63,331 bases of DNA, taken from the NCBI RefSeq assembly GCF_000466425.1, contig NZ_KE992092.1, positions 1 to 63,331 of the forward strand, in the 5' to 3' direction. Both the position numbers and the translations under genes were made by a program. Source of the DNA: Capnocytophaga sp. oral taxon 863 str. F0517 (GTDB taxonomy: Bacteria > Bacteroidota > Bacteroidia > Flavobacteriales > Flavobacteriaceae). This document shows positions 36,708-45,018 of this stretch, piece after piece (the stretch's first letter is position 1; every line of letters begins with the position of its first letter). The notes below the pieces were generated by a model. The model was given only the letters and a program-made list of their open reading frames with translations, made no database searches and was not told where the DNA came from.

Positions 36708-37247
36708 TTATATCTTGACGATGGTAATACCTTTATCAATATTGTCAAAATCATTATCGGAAGTTACCAATATCCAATCATTTTTAGCACATAGTTCAAG
36801 ATAATAGGCATCATTGTAGTCTATATGGAAGTTTTCAATGATATGATTGCTATTAATAGCATTGAAGTTGTCAGGATATTTTTGCACAAAATCTAAGTTA
36901 TAGATTTTATCGAGCATTACTTTCACATCTTCAAGATTATTTCTATAATCTTGGCTTTGTTTGTAATCTTTTTTGTAATCTCCTGACACATTTTGAGGAT
37001 GTTTCTTCCATATATTATAGAAAAAGCGCATAGAAGTATTAGCAAACTCACTTACCACAAGGCTTACTAAGGCAATTTGTAAATTATAAGTACGTATATT
37101 TCTGAAAAAACTTGTTGCTTTTTCTTGCTTTTTCTCATTACTATTAATCATAGGAGCTAATAGCATGATCCAGATATTATTGTCAAAGAAATATGTTTTA
37201 TTAGCTTTGAACTCATGTTGTGAGTAGGGGATAATAGTATTAGGCAT
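36708..37247 (-). CDS. PIN-like domain protein, third gene of GHKL-STAS-PIN operon
   Basis: The 179-residue protein has PIN-type acidic residues in order: FFDNNIWIML (Asp22 region), SEFANTSMRFF, DYNDAYYLELC and LVTSDNDFDN. PIN proteins are Mg-dependent ribonucleases, often toxins. There is no VapB-type antitoxin; the genes immediately upstream, two bases apart each, encode a STAS-like protein and a GHKL ATPase. It may be the effector of that set. AT-rich. Confidence 0.75.
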   Translation of the reverse strand: MPNTIIPYSQHEFKANKTYFFDNNIWIMLLAPMINSNEKKQEKATSFFRNIRTYNLQIALVSLVVSEFANTSMRFFYNIWKKHPQNVSGDYKKDYKQSQDYRNNLEDVKVMLDKIYNLDFVQKYPDNFNAINSNHIIENFHIDYNDAYYLELCAKNDWILVTSDNDFDNIDKGITIVKI

Positions 37248-37249
37248 CT

Positions 37250-37597
37250 CTATAGAATTTCTTCAACAGCTTGTTCAAAGGCTTCTTGATTGGCAAAATA
37301 TTCTTTAGCATAGGTCGCTACCATCTTAAAAAGGGCTTTATCCTTATCATCTACATTTACTAACTTAAGATGAAGATTAAGAAAATCTCCCTTAAAATCC
37401 TGATAGAGCTTGCCTATAGCCATATTAAGGAAGGCAGTAATGACAATAGTAATCCCTTGAAAGTCCAATTCTACTATATTCTCTCTGCGAAGTGCTTCTA
37501 CTATAGCCTGATAGACCTTCTTTCCATCATCGGAGCTAACTGCCAAATCCGAATCTATGATGTTTTTAACTATCAAATGTTGCTTTTTTGTTTCCAT
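37250..37597 (-). CDS. STAS-like DUF4325 protein
   Basis: The 115-residue protein resembles the DUF4325 family: VSSDDGKKVYQAIVEAL, VELDFQGITIVITAFLNMAI and a closing segment on a STAS-like fold. DUF4325 proteins are commonly encoded next to GHKL ATPases, as here (two bases after the ATPase stop). By analogy with anti-sigma/anti-anti-sigma pairs (SpoIIAB/SpoIIAA), it may bind or be phosphorylated by the ATPase; it lacks an obvious phosphorylatable Ser in the classical place. Confidence 0.75.
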   Translation of the reverse strand: METKKQHLIVKNIIDSDLAVSSDDGKKVYQAIVEALRRENIVELDFQGITIVITAFLNMAIGKLYQDFKGDFLNLHLKLVNVDDKDKALFKMVATYAKEYFANQEAFEQAVEEIL

Positions 37598-37599
37598 AC

Positions 37600-38472
37600 T
37601 TAAAATATATTGTCTAAGCTTTCTTCTTTTAGCCTATAATGCTGCTTATCATTTAGATTAAATGACAGATTTATCAGTGTTCCTCCAAAAGGAGCGGTTA
37701 ACCATTTAGTAACAACCTGTCCATTGGAAAATTCATAATAGCCATCAGAAGAGACAATATGTATTTTCCCTTTATTGAGCTTGATAAACTCAGATATAAT
37801 ACCCAATCCCAGTCCTCCAACCTCTCTTTTAGTAGTATTGCCCGAAACCATAGCCCATTGTATCGCTTCACTTGCTGATATTTCTCTTTCTAAGAAAGAA
37901 GAAACATTCTCCTTAATTGTAATCCCTCTATCTACAATTGTGAAATGAAGCGGTTTCTTAGGATTTCTTGGAAAAAATTGTCCACAGACATGTATGTAAT
38001 CACACCTTCCATGTGTCCTTGCATTCTCGTATAGTTCAAAAATATTTTTAGCAATCTCATTACCTAATTGGTTGCTAAGAGAGGGAAATTCCGGTTTAGC
38101 AAACAATTGCTTAATATAATCATAAAATAAGGCATCATCTTTAGGATTTAATCGTTGATACTTCAAAGAAGTATCATACCTATCAACCAATTCAGAATAA
38201 CCATAATTCACTAGAAAACTATTTTTTCTCAAGATATTAGAGAGCTTATGAGGTATATTTTCTAAGCCAATAGTATTCCCATTACTTTCCAATTTTTCAA
38301 AGAGTGCCCCTATAAGCGCACATAGGTTCGCCTCCATGAAATCAATTTGGCTGAAATCAAATATAATAGTTTGATTGTGATATCGTAGGGATTGGTTATA
38401 CAAATCACACAAATAATTATATCCTTGAAAGTCGCTTTTTATTTGTCTTTCAGATAAGAACACCCTTTCCAC
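37600..38472 (-). CDS. STAS-like plus GHKL ATPase protein
   Basis: The 290-residue protein has an N-terminal STAS-like segment (QTIIFDFSQIDFMEANLCAL, about 35-80) and a C-terminal GHKL fold: N box NIFELYENARTHG, G1-like FTIVDRGITI, G2 GGLGLGIISEF, and a final strand GTLINLSF. There is no histidine-phosphorylation domain, so it resembles anti-sigma-type kinases more than sensor kinases. It heads a tight operon. A TTG-N20-TATTTTTG promoter lies at 38492-38522, and a second (TAATTTTG) at 38569-38576. Confidence 0.8.
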   Translation of the reverse strand: MERVFLSERQIKSDFQGYNYLCDLYNQSLRYHNQTIIFDFSQIDFMEANLCALIGALFEKLESNGNTIGLENIPHKLSNILRKNSFLVNYGYSELVDRYDTSLKYQRLNPKDDALFYDYIKQLFAKPEFPSLSNQLGNEIAKNIFELYENARTHGRCDYIHVCGQFFPRNPKKPLHFTIVDRGITIKENVSSFLEREISASEAIQWAMVSGNTTKREVGGLGLGIISEFIKLNKGKIHIVSSDGYYEFSNGQVVTKWLTAPFGGTLINLSFNLNDKQHYRLKEESLDNIF

Positions 38473-38491
38473 AAGCCTCTGATTTAAACTG

Positions 38492-38522
38492 CAAAAATAC
38501 TATTTTTTTCAGTACTCCACAA
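38492..38522 (-). promoter_or_regulatory. Promoter of the GHKL-STAS-PIN operon
   Basis: On the minus strand: TTG at 38520-38522, 20-base spacer, TATTTTTG at 38492-38499, 20 bases before the ATG. A second promoter, TTG (38597-38599), 20-base spacer, TAATTTTG (38569-38576), lies upstream in the same direction. Confidence 0.7.
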
Positions 38523-38659
38523 GGAAAAGTTTTGAATTCTGAGTAATGCCCCCATCACTACCCGACTGCAAAATTACAATATTGGAAAAGCAAAGTCAAG
38601 AAAATGAAAGGCGAGAAGTAAGAATTTATACGATAAAAGAAAATGTTAAGCCCTCAAAT

Positions 38660-38770
38660 ACCAAAAAGCCTCTTCGCAAAAAGGAAGAGGCTTATAGTTC
38701 GCTTTTTAAGTGCCTGTTTTACTGCTTGTGTAAAAGGGCAACTATAGACGAAAATGCTATTGCATTTTCA
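38660..38770 (-). ncRNA. Candidate structured small RNA
   Basis: On the minus strand a consensus promoter (TTTG at 38803-38806, 19-base spacer, TACCTTTG at 38776-38783) is followed about 110 bases later by an intrinsic terminator (GCCTCTTC / GAAGAGGC, 38668-38691, then TTTTT). Between them are a perfect hairpin GAAAATGC-AATA-GCATTTTC and a longer stem-loop with TATAGTT / AACTATA, GCC / GGC and TTTTAC / GTAAAA segments. No frame of note. The size and long bulged hairpin recall 6S-type RNAs, which is only a suggestion. It lies upstream of the GHKL operon in the same direction. Confidence 0.6.
38668..38691 (-). terminator. Intrinsic terminator of the small RNA candidate
   Basis: Eight-bp stem GCCTCTTC / GAAGAGGC with an eight-base loop; a T5 follows on the minus strand and no protein gene on that strand precedes it, so it most likely ends the small RNA. 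Confidence 0.75.
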
Positions 38771-38868
38771 CGGTGCAAAGGTACAATTATTTTTTTAGCA
38801 GACAAAGGGATTTTATTCGACATTCAACTAAAGAAGGCAACTTTCTGAAGAATAAAATGCAAATTTTA

Positions 38869-38900
38869 TTTGTGTATATGGGAATATTTTATTAATTTTG
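38869..38900 (+). promoter_or_regulatory. Promoter of the metallo-hydrolase gene
   Basis: TTTG at 38869-38872, 20-base spacer, TAATTTTG at 38893-38900; leader of about 60 bases to the ATG at 38966. Confidence 0.65.
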
Positions 38901-38965
38901 TATCGTTTAAGAACTCTTTGTTTTTTCATTTTGTGAAATCATTTTAATCTCTAAAAAAACTATAT

Positions 38966-40096
38966 ATGATTCAAAGAACTTTTCATCCAGTAGGCCAAGG
39001 TGCTTTTTATTCTGAAAGACATGAAAATCATAACATTGTCTATGATTGCGGGAGTATGAATGTTAGTAAGGGTAAAAAAGTTGTATCGCAAAGTTTCAGC
39101 AAAGAAGATGTAATTGACATCCTTTTTATTTCGCACTTTGATTATGATCATATATCTCTGATTGAAGACTTAAAGACAACAGTAAAAGAAATCAGAAATG
39201 TTGTAATACCATTGTTACATCGCAATGAAAAGATTTTATTATCTAATGTATTTAAGGCTTTAGGAGAATACTCTTTAGCCTCCTTAGTGGATAATCCTAA
39301 CAAATTCTTTGGAGCAGAAACTCGTATTATTAGCGTCCAAGTATATGAGGAAAAGGAAGAGATAAATTCTGAAGAAGAGAAGGTTGCGAATATAGAACTC
39401 TCTAATGTATCTAATGTAATAGGTATAGAGCAAAACAAAGAGATACCAAGCGGAACTCCTATAACTATAGAAAATTATTCTGATTGGGTATTTATCCCTT
39501 TTAACTATAAATACAAAGACCGAAGTAAAGAATTTCTTGATAAATTAGAAAGCGATGACATCAAAAAACTTAAAAGACACTCTAAGCACATTCTCGACTC
39601 AGAATTTAGAAATAAAATAAAAAAAACATATAAGAAAGTAAGTGGTAATATTAATGAAAACACCTTGTTTTTATATTCAGGCCCAACCCCTAAGGAAAAA
39701 TCTAATCATCCCTACCTATATTGGACAAACAAACTTTTTTGTGGCTTTTCTTTTCTAGAGTCCTGTGATATACCTTTTTTAGAGCAAAATAGAGTTGCTT
39801 GTTTATACACTGGTGATGGTGATTTAAACAAAACTAAAGTAAAGGATATATACAAAAAGTATTGGAAGCTAATAAAAACTATACAAATTCCTCATCATGG
39901 AAGCCTATACTCTTTTGTTGAAAATGTATTGGAGAGTAGTTATTTTTTTTGTCCTATTTCTGTAGGAAAGAACAATTCATATGGACATCCTTCTACAAAA
40001 GTAATTAGTGAAATATTATCACACAAGAGTTACCCTATATATGTAACAGAGGATGTTGATAGTATATTTATTGAAATAATTAAAAAAAACAACTAA
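38966..40096 (+). CDS. Metallo-beta-lactamase-fold (ComEC-like) hydrolase
   Basis: The 376-residue protein has the metal motif SHFDYDH (HxDxDH type) near residue 58, an early strand HPVGQGAFYSERHENHNIVY with a YDCGS turn, and late motifs YTGDGD and QIPHHGS typical of ComEC/YtkP-type MBL proteins. It is soluble, without the ComEC channel. Such stand-alone proteins are common in defence islands, where they may be nucleases. AT-rich and convergent with the dynamin operon. Confidence 0.8.
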   Translation: MIQRTFHPVGQGAFYSERHENHNIVYDCGSMNVSKGKKVVSQSFSKEDVIDILFISHFDYDHISLIEDLKTTVKEIRNVVIPLLHRNEKILLSNVFKALGEYSLASLVDNPNKFFGAETRIISVQVYEEKEEINSEEEKVANIELSNVSNVIGIEQNKEIPSGTPITIENYSDWVFIPFNYKYKDRSKEFLDKLESDDIKKLKRHSKHILDSEFRNKIKKTYKKVSGNINENTLFLYSGPTPKEKSNHPYLYWTNKLFCGFSFLESCDIPFLEQNRVACLYTGDGDLNKTKVKDIYKKYWKLIKTIQIPHHGSLYSFVENVLESSYFFCPISVGKNNSYGHPSTKVISEILSHKSYPIYVTEDVDSIFIEIIKKNN

Positions 40097-40138
40097 GAAA
40101 TACACAATAAAACTTATTAAAAAAATTAGACAGTATCT

Positions 40139-40181
40139 AACAATAAGAGACTATACAACCTTAATATAGTCTCTTATTGTT
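40139..40181. terminator. Bidirectional hairpin terminator
   Basis: A perfect 17-bp stem (AACAATAAGAGACTATA, nine-base loop, and its complement) between the convergent metallo-hydrolase and LeoA-like genes. Confidence 0.85.
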
Positions 40182-40191
40182 ATTATTAAAA

Positions 40192-41883
40192 TTAGTTAAT
40201 TTCTTCAAAGCCAATATCTTGAATGTTTTTAGGGTTTCTATACCATTCTTCTATCTGTACTTTCATATTAGAGATATTCTTATCTTGAGAAAGCATATCA
40301 TTATACATATTTTTCATTTTTTGTAAAGCTGGAGCAAACTCTTTAATTAATTCTTCGTCGCTTCCCCTGAATTGCTCTACTATATTCTTTTCATAATCAT
40401 TCAAATACGCTATAATATCTTCCCTCGCCTTATCTAACTTCTTAGCATTCTCATGTTGTTTGAAAAGCTCAATAACTTCAATACCTACCCCAACAAAGGC
40501 TAATGCTGATCCAAGATTCTTAGCCAGTTTAACGGCACCCCAAGGTTTAAATTTCATAGAGATTCCAGTAAGAGAACTGATAGTATTCCTACCACTTAAA
40601 ATAAAATCACGCATTTGTGAAACAGGAACTAACCTAAGTCCATTTATTCCATCTTTAACCAAACCATTAATCATTTTATTAGACAAATTTTCTCTAAAGG
40701 CTAATTGATCTGAAATAGTTTTTTCTAAATTGGTTATCTTTACACTATTAAAAGAAGTATATTCAGTATAGATATTCTCAATACCATCATTAAAAAGATT
40801 TCCTTCATTACCTATTTTATTCATAAAGATTTCCCCAAAAGTGCTCGCATCAGCCCCCATGATATCTATTCTAATATCTTTTATATAGTTTAGCAATTCC
40901 GTTTTTAAGTTTTTCAGATTTTTCCTTATTTCTTGGGTTGTCTGTGTAAGTTTATAATCTAATTCTCTTATAGAATTCTGATTATTAACAAGTTCTTTGT
41001 CTATTTGATTAAAAACAGAGTTAATACTATTGAGCTTATTAGTAAGTACATCCGTTATAATACTTTGTTGCTGACCTGTAATAAGAGCTGTTCTATTCCC
41101 TGAAATAATCTTATTGGTAGCCTCTTTAAGTGTATTTATTTTAGATATTTCTTCATAATTCTTATCTTTTAACCAAGTATCTAAGCCTCTTCCATAAGGA
41201 TTTGCAGAAATAGCTACTACTTTCAAGTCTGCTTTTTCTTGAGTAGTAAGTCTTATAAAATTATCTAATTGATTTACCAATGATTCCTTTTTAATTTCAA
41301 GTAGCTCTTTATAATCATCATCGTCTTCTATATCACATACATCATCAAACTTGTTTAATACAAATATTGTGCTACTGAGTTTGTTAAGATCCCTAAAAAG
41401 CCATTTAAAAACTTCCGAATGACTATTCTTTAGTGGATTTACAGAATTAAGAACACAAAGTACTAAATGAGCCTCAGAGATATATTTCTTCGTAATATCC
41501 TCGTATTTAAGTCCATTTTCTTTAGACTTGAAACCAAAAAGCCCTGGAGTATCTACAATCTCACATTTATCCTCTAATCCTTTGGGACGATATATCTCTA
41601 TTGCATCCGAGGATTCCGATTGGTCTATCTTCATATTATCCATAACTCTTTCTAACCAAGCTGCAGCAACTGTCGTTTTCCCTTCTGAAAACCCTCCTAC
41701 GAGTACCACTTTTATCTTTTGTTCCTCAATATTTCTGAGAGCATTCTGTATTTTTTGAATGTCATCTGAAAAATCAAGCCCAAAATTATTTCCCTTTTTT
41801 GCCCATTCTAAAACTTTAAGCAATCCTTGCTTAGATTGCTCCTTCAGAATTTCAAAATTCTTAATAGCGTCTATGTTTTTCAT
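40192..41883 (-). CDS. LeoA-like dynamin-family GTPase
   Basis: The 563-residue protein has G1 VLVGGFSEGKT, a LeoA-like continuation TVAAAWLER, G3 VDTPGLFG and G4 FVLNKFDD. After the GTPase domain there are long coiled coils (about 270-350 and 480-540) and a hydrophobic tip (residues near 445-475, WGAVKLAKNLGSALAFVGVG) that may touch membrane. LeoA from enterotoxigenic E. coli is a dynamin-like protein encoded with LeoB and LeoC. Its start overlaps the end of the larger GTPase gene by 23 bases. Confidence 0.85.
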   Translation of the reverse strand: MKNIDAIKNFEILKEQSKQGLLKVLEWAKKGNNFGLDFSDDIQKIQNALRNIEEQKIKVVLVGGFSEGKTTVAAAWLERVMDNMKIDQSESSDAIEIYRPKGLEDKCEIVDTPGLFGFKSKENGLKYEDITKKYISEAHLVLCVLNSVNPLKNSHSEVFKWLFRDLNKLSSTIFVLNKFDDVCDIEDDDDYKELLEIKKESLVNQLDNFIRLTTQEKADLKVVAISANPYGRGLDTWLKDKNYEEISKINTLKEATNKIISGNRTALITGQQQSIITDVLTNKLNSINSVFNQIDKELVNNQNSIRELDYKLTQTTQEIRKNLKNLKTELLNYIKDIRIDIMGADASTFGEIFMNKIGNEGNLFNDGIENIYTEYTSFNSVKITNLEKTISDQLAFRENLSNKMINGLVKDGINGLRLVPVSQMRDFILSGRNTISSLTGISMKFKPWGAVKLAKNLGSALAFVGVGIEVIELFKQHENAKKLDKAREDIIAYLNDYEKNIVEQFRGSDEELIKEFAPALQKMKNMYNDMLSQDKNISNMKVQIEEWYRNPKNIQDIGFEEIN

Positions 41884-44308
41884 TTTCTAAGTTATTTTTT
41901 TGATCATTTAAAAATTTAATATTTTCATTGAACATATTTTGTAGGTTTCTATAACGCACCACAACCTGCTTATTTTCTTCTATAACAGGCTGTATGATAT
42001 CTTTTTTGATTTGTGCAATAATTTCACCTCTTGAATTACCAATTTCATTTAATATATGTCCTCTTATTTTATCAAGTTCCACACTGATATTATTTTTAAT
42101 TTTAGCTTTTCTACTTTCCTCTCCACCAAATATGTTTACTAAGTACTCTATTACTGCTCCTATGGCCGCTCCTATAGCTGGTCCCCATGGTCCAAAAAAA
42201 GCTCCTACACTCATTCCTATACCAACAAACTTGCCCTTAATTTCTATTTCAGGAATTTCAATCTTTGGCATATAAGATATATTAACACTTCCATTAGCAT
42301 TAGATCTTTGTAAATCATTTATTCTATCACTCAAAAATTCTATTTCTTTATTAATATTATTTTTCTTATATTCTCTCTGTTGTCTAACTTCTTCCTCATA
42401 TAAGTTTATAATCTCTTTTATTCTGCGCTTAATTGTACTTTCACAAAATGATTTAATTCGCTCTCTATCTATTTTAAATTTATCAATATATCTATTGATT
42501 TCCTCTTTGCAATCATTAAAGACTTCCCTTACAATTTGAGCCTCCTTATGTTTTAGTCCATTAGATAAATCTTCAATATTTGAAATTCTTCTATTAGTAG
42601 AAATAACTTGTTGATTGATTTGCTCTATAAGATTATCTGAATAATGTTCATCCCGAATTTTCCTGATTTCTCCTATAAAAAAATCTAAACAAGCAATTAT
42701 TTTATCAATATTTATATTGTATATTTTTCTATCTATATTGCCTAAGCTACTTAAAATCAGATGAGATATCCTTGAAATATTTGATTTTTCAATAAGTGTC
42801 TCCTGCCTCTTAAACACTTCTAAAAATTTATTCCTATTTTTGATATGCTTTTCATTCAGACTATAAGGAATAGTTTTTGAAGCTCCATAAAAAGCAAGTA
42901 GGGCTTGAATAGTTATACTCCCTTTATAAAAATCTCCTAATACTTCTGTCATTTTATAATCTACCTCCCTTGCAAGTTCTGGCTCATAATTTAATTGATC
43001 AGAAGTTTTATTAATATCCTCTGGAGAGTATTTAAAACCCCTTTTATTGATAATACAATATACTTCCGCTTGTTGTTTTAAATACATCTTTATTTTCTCA
43101 ATAGTCCCACTTTCAGGAACTTTTCCAAAAACAACATAAAAAACAGTATGAGAAGGTGAAACTGCATTTATAATCATATCCTTATATTTGCCTTCATCAC
43201 CTTCTATCCCTGGTACATCTATCAGAACAAAATCTCTATTTTTATAAAAGAAATTATAGGCTTTACTGGATTTTGTAAAATCTTGACGACCTGTTCCTAT
43301 AATTTCTCCATCCTTAAACTCCGATAGTTTTTTGAATACTTTAGAGATTTTATTATTCAGTGACTTATACTTTCTATTTATAAAAAACAGAGGTATAAAG
43401 TGTAAGAATTTATTTTTATCCTTATATGATTTTATTTTTAATTCTACTTCTTTTATTCTATCTTCTATTTGTTTTTTACCTACTAATATTTTTTCAAATT
43501 TCTCATATTCTTTTGTTTTATCTTTATCCTTTAATAGAATTCTTAGACTTTCAATAATAGTACTCTTCCCCGCATTGGTCTCTCCAAAGAAAGAGATTGT
43601 ATATTTACTCCATTCATGAATATTTCTTAAGCCTAATATTTTATTTTTCAGTTCATTATTAAGATTATTAATATCTTCTCTTGACTTATTAATCCGCTTA
43701 ATAATATCTTTATGCTTGAAATTAGATTTAGCTAAACTATCACTAAGTTGTCTAATTCTATCATTTAATTCTTTTCCAATATTTGAAGATAAGTTATTAT
43801 ATATTTGTTTATACCCACTCGCGTTATTAGGAATAGAGCTTAATGATTTTGTGTTATCTTTATATACAACTTCTTTCTTCGGAGCCTTCGGAATAGATCG
43901 TCTATATTTTATATAATCTATAAGTTTTTTTATAAGTAACTCTAAAACAATCATCCCTACTAAGCCTATGGCTATATAGATCTTATATTCCCATACCATG
44001 CACCACCACTTGTAAGTATAGGTGTCTTTTTTGAAAGGTAGCGTATGAGTAAAAATTCCATCATATATTGCTGTAAGAACGAAAGAAACAATGGTAAGAA
44101 TCACTAAAAAGTAAGATATAACGGCTTCTGCTTTTATGATGATTGCACATATCACTGAAAACAAAAATACCCAATATCTATTTTTATAGAATAAGAGAGT
44201 AATACTATCAGGCTCATTAGGCCAGGTATAAGTAGCAAAATCAATTACTATAATTAGCAAGAAAATTATTCCAAGAATAGTTCCTATATATTTCAATATA
44301 TCCTTCAT
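41861..44308 (-). CDS. Membrane-anchored dynamin-like GTPase
   Basis: About 815 residues from the ATG at 44308. The longer frame to 44380 would start inside a hairpin, so is less likely. It has four N-terminal membrane helices (to about 135), a coiled coil, a GTPase domain with G1 GETNAGKST, G3 IDVPGIEG and G4 IINKRG, further coiled coils, and a glycine-rich hydrophobic patch (GMSVGAFFGPWGPAIGAAIG) that resembles a membrane-inserting paddle. With the LeoA-like gene it forms a two-dynamin pair. Such pairs remodel membranes; a role against phage has been proposed for bacterial dynamins. Confidence 0.82.
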   Translation of the reverse strand: MKDILKYIGTILGIIFLLIIVIDFATYTWPNEPDSITLLFYKNRYWVFLFSVICAIIIKAEAVISYFLVILTIVSFVLTAIYDGIFTHTLPFKKDTYTYKWWCMVWEYKIYIAIGLVGMIVLELLIKKLIDYIKYRRSIPKAPKKEVVYKDNTKSLSSIPNNASGYKQIYNNLSSNIGKELNDRIRQLSDSLAKSNFKHKDIIKRINKSREDINNLNNELKNKILGLRNIHEWSKYTISFFGETNAGKSTIIESLRILLKDKDKTKEYEKFEKILVGKKQIEDRIKEVELKIKSYKDKNKFLHFIPLFFINRKYKSLNNKISKVFKKLSEFKDGEIIGTGRQDFTKSSKAYNFFYKNRDFVLIDVPGIEGDEGKYKDMIINAVSPSHTVFYVVFGKVPESGTIEKIKMYLKQQAEVYCIINKRGFKYSPEDINKTSDQLNYEPELAREVDYKMTEVLGDFYKGSITIQALLAFYGASKTIPYSLNEKHIKNRNKFLEVFKRQETLIEKSNISRISHLILSSLGNIDRKIYNINIDKIIACLDFFIGEIRKIRDEHYSDNLIEQINQQVISTNRRISNIEDLSNGLKHKEAQIVREVFNDCKEEINRYIDKFKIDRERIKSFCESTIKRRIKEIINLYEEEVRQQREYKKNNINKEIEFLSDRINDLQRSNANGSVNISYMPKIEIPEIEIKGKFVGIGMSVGAFFGPWGPAIGAAIGAVIEYLVNIFGGEESRKAKIKNNISVELDKIRGHILNEIGNSRGEIIAQIKKDIIQPVIEENKQVVVRYRNLQNMFNENIKFLNDQKNNLENEKHRRY

Positions 44309-44349
44309 AAAAAGAGCTTTTCTAAATCTAAACAAGATATTATTTTTTT

Positions 44350-44392
44350 GAATATACACCAATGGTAGATAAATTACCATTGATGTATATTC
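44350..44392. repeat. Long hairpin between small gene and dynamin gene
   Basis: GAATATACACCAATGGTA pairs with TACCATTGATGTATATTC (18 bp, one mismatch, seven-base loop). On the minus strand it is followed by As and not Ts, so it is not a plain terminator there; it may mark an RNA-processing site or adjust expression of the two dynamins relative to the small genes. Confidence 0.7.
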
Positions 44393-44400
44393 TTAATTTT

Positions 44401-44613
44401 CTACTTCATTAGCTTTCCTAATAATCCAAATATAGGAGAAATAATATCAGAAATTTGTTCATCCTTATTTGCTTGCTTAGTACCAGACTGCAAGAATACT
44501 TTATTACTACTCGTAGATGTACTCTGTGTACTAGAGGTTGTTTTACTTGCATTATAAGCCTCATAAGCTTTTGCTGCAACTTTTGCTGCTTTAAAAAGTT
44601 GATCTAAATTCAT
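44401..44613 (-). CDS. Small protein of the dynamin operon
   Basis: The 70-residue protein has an amphipathic helix at the start (LDQLFKAAKVAAKAYEAYNA), a Ser/Thr-rich linker and a short hydrophobic end (ISPIFGLLGKLMK). Not recognised. It is 17 bases after the DUF6140-like gene and before the dynamins in the same direction; a membrane-contact or adaptor role is possible. Confidence 0.6.
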   Translation of the reverse strand: MNLDQLFKAAKVAAKAYEAYNASKTTSSTQSTSTSSNKVFLQSGTKQANKDEQISDIISPIFGLLGKLMK

Positions 44614-44630
44614 ATTTTTAAGTTTTATAA

Positions 44631-44852
44631 TTATGCTATTTTCACTACTTTCAGTACCGCTCCCAAAGTATGGTAGATACTGCTGATATTGATTCCATAT
44701 ACACGCTGGAAGGCAGCGATTACGTCTTTTCCGCCGTTTACTGAAACGGGGTTGGTGGTGGTCTGAGTTGGGATCACAACTTGCATCCCTGGTTCTAAAC
44801 GGATACCATTGGAGGCTACCGTCCTACTTACGGTTACTTGATACAGAGGCAT
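44631..44852 (-). CDS. DUF6140-like small protein
   Basis: The 73-residue protein (LYQVTVSRTVASNGIRLEPG, then NPVSVNGGKDVIAAF and YGINI) resembles what I recall as DUF6140, a small Bacteroidota family of unknown role. First gene of the dynamin operon. A -7 box TAATTTTG lies at 44937-44944 on this strand. Confidence 0.65.
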   Translation of the reverse strand: MPLYQVTVSRTVASNGIRLEPGMQVVIPTQTTTNPVSVNGGKDVIAAFQRVYGINISSIYHTLGAVLKVVKIA

Positions 44853-45018
44853 AAATTTAATGGTTAATGGTCAATTGTTAATTCTGCTATTCGTCATTAG
44901 TCGTTAGTCACTTGTCACTAACATTGTTTCTTGGGGCAAAATTACAACCCTACCCAGCCAAACTGTGACCGACATAAAACAAATTTCAAACTTTAACATT
45001 TCGTTGTTGATAGGACAT

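Noticed and set aside
38546-38848. 100-codon plus-strand reading frame
   Set aside because: It runs through a minus-strand promoter, hairpins and terminator of the small RNA candidate, with no protein-like pattern.
44309-44380. 24-residue N-terminal extension of the membrane dynamin
   Set aside because: Its start codon lies inside an 18-bp hairpin; the ATG at 44308 directly precedes the first membrane helix.
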